Positions 14,735-15,688 of a stretch of DNA of 15,688 bases are shown here, one piece after another. A program made the position numbers and the translations under genes. The stretch is from contig JAUVKM010000019.1 in the NCBI GenBank assembly GCA_030596265.1, forward strand, positions 1-15,688, written 5' to 3'. The notes below the pieces were generated by a model, which saw nothing but the letters and a program-made list of their open reading frames with translations, was not told the origin of the DNA and did no database searches. Numbering within the stretch: position 1 is the stretch's first letter; each line of letters opens with the position of its first letter. Source of the DNA: Candidatus Cloacimonadota bacterium. GTDB taxonomy: Bacteria; Cloacimonadota; Cloacimonadia; Cloacimonadales; TCS61.

Positions 14735-15688
14735 ATGAAATTCAAATCAATAATATTTTTTGGAATTAGCCTGTTTCTAATTTCCTGTTCTATGGTAAAA
14801 TATACAGAGCAGGCAAAGCTAACTTTAAAAAGTTCAGAAAAAAATAAAAAAGAGCTTAAGAAAGCTGCAAAATATTTTCACAAGAGTGATCAATCAGATA
14901 GATTAGATGCACTTCTTTTTCTATATGAAAACATGCCGAGTCATTCATTTGTAAAGGTTGGACTTTTTGACGAAAATGAAGTTGAAGTGACCTGGAATTT
15001 CTCTGAATTCAAAGATTACGATGAAGCAAAAATGACAATGGATTCACTTGAAGTAGCATTTGGTGAATTGCATTGGAAGAAAAAGGAAAAGAAAATTGAT
15101 CATCAAACCATCTCTTCTGAATTCTTAATTGATAATATCGATCTTGCATTCAAAGTATGGGAAGAAAAACCATGGTCAAAAAAATATGATTACACAGTTT
15201 TCAAAGAATATATTTTACCCTACCGTGGGAGTAATGAACCAATAGAATCATGGCGTTCATGGCGTGGATATTTTATGGATAGTTACAAAGATATTCCCTC
15301 TAAAATGTTTGATCAGACTGATATTATTGAAGCAGCACAATTGATAAATAAAGACCTGACAAGCTGGTTCAAATTTAATTCTAAATATTATCTGCATCCA
15401 ACCGATCAAGGACTGTTTGAAATGCTCATGAGTAAAGAAGGCAGATGCGAAGACATTACAAATATCACGATTTATGCATTAAGAGCTAACGGAATTGGTG
15501 CAACAAGCGATTACACTCCACATTGGGCAAACGCAGGGAATAATCACGCATGGAATGTAATTATTATGCCGGATGGGAAAGCAACTCCAATCATGGGGGA
15601 TGATTCTGATCCAAGTAGATATAAACTTTCCAGTAAAGCAGCAAAAGTTTATAGAAAAGTTTTTTCTGAGCAAAAAGATAATCTTGCT
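14735..15688 (+). CDS. Lipoprotein with transglutaminase-like cysteine-protease-fold domain (3' end cut by window)
   Basis: The frame is open for 318 codons to the last base. The N-terminus is a lipoprotein signal with lipobox LIS-C (C18, MKFKSIIFFGISLFLISC), so the protein is predicted to be lipid-anchored in the cell envelope. Residues 20-225 are charged, with aromatic-rich stretches (KPWSKKYDYTVF, ESWRSWRGYF), and I assign no family. From about 225 a transglutaminase-like domain appears: Cys in GRCEDITN (C238), His in NNHAWN (H271) and an acidic cluster GDDSDP (D289-D292) that supplies the expected Asp of a Cys-His-Asp triad. The run TIYALRANGIG, then SDYTPHWANAGNNHAWN, is a signature I associate with FCB-group proteins of this type. 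Peptidase, amidase or cross-linking activity is possible; the substrate is unknown. Start: AGGAGG (14724-14729) 5 bases before the ATG. Confidence 0.88.
   Translation, partial: MKFKSIIFFGISLFLISCSMVKYTEQAKLTLKSSEKNKKELKKAAKYFHKSDQSDRLDALLFLYENMPSHSFVKVGLFDENEVEVTWNFSEFKDYDEAKMTMDSLEVAFGELHWKKKEKKIDHQTISSEFLIDNIDLAFKVWEEKPWSKKYDYTVFKEYILPYRGSNEPIESWRSWRGYFMDSYKDIPSKMFDQTDIIEAAQLINKDLTSWFKFNSKYYLHPTDQGLFEMLMSKEGRCEDITNITIYALRANGIGATSDYTPHWANAGNNHAWNVIIMPDGKATPIMGDDSDPSRYKLSSKAAKVYRKVFSEQKDNLA

Noticed and set aside
1..15688. CRISPR array, tRNA, rRNA, transposase or phage gene
   Set aside because: No regularly spaced direct repeats, no tRNA-like cloverleaf noticed in the short gaps, and no mobile-element protein among the coding regions.

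Overview
The window is AT-rich bacterial chromosome that most resembles Candidatus Cloacimonadota or a related FCB-group lineage. The main clue is that two large surface proteins end in the Por/type IX-style C-terminal sorting tail (NYPNPFNP, then I[FY]NIKGQKV, then SG[TV]YL) typical of that group. The phylum call is an inference from protein style; there is no rRNA or other marker gene here. I see no tRNA, rRNA, CRISPR, phage or transposase gene, and no gene-free gap longer than about 270 bases.

Left end, plus strand: the tail of a PAS-domain protein (1-158), then a complete GAF-PAS-PAS-HD-GYP protein, a predicted cyclic-di-GMP phosphodiesterase (172-2193). It converges, with a 6-base gap, on a small exported beta-rich protein (2200-2628, minus) that has its own promoter candidate.

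Middle, minus strand: a tight seven-gene run read from 9774 down to 2723: exbB, exbD, tonB, a long-form folP, cdaA (diadenylate cyclase), coaE, and a roughly 873-residue Asp-box beta-propeller protein with a sorting tail. Gaps are 18 bases or less and several genes overlap, so it is very likely one transcript. It links outer-membrane energy transduction with folate synthesis, cyclic-di-AMP synthesis, coenzyme A synthesis and a surface protein. Upstream lies a separate minus-strand gene for an FG-GAP repeat protein with a sorting tail (10048-11604). Its tail coding sequence contains a short dispersed repeat that encodes HPELVEG. A nearly identical 26-base element lies upstream of both exbB and the FG-GAP gene.

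Right part, plus strand: two overlapping genes carry four shikimate/aromatic activities: an AroC chorismate synthase fused to an AroQ chorismate mutase (11847-13148), and an AroD-AroE fusion (3-dehydroquinate dehydratase plus shikimate dehydrogenase, 13145-14518). A perfect 36-base palindrome lies in the divergent gap before them, and a GTCNTTGCGAG-type inverted-repeat element follows them. The window ends inside a lipoprotein with a transglutaminase-like domain (14735 onward).

Most noteworthy: the chorismate synthase-chorismate mutase fusion beside the AroDE fusion, the mixed TonB/folP/cdaA/coaE/surface-protein operon, the altered RHR motif of CdaA, the shared upstream element, and three different dispersed palindromic repeats, one of them inside a coding region.
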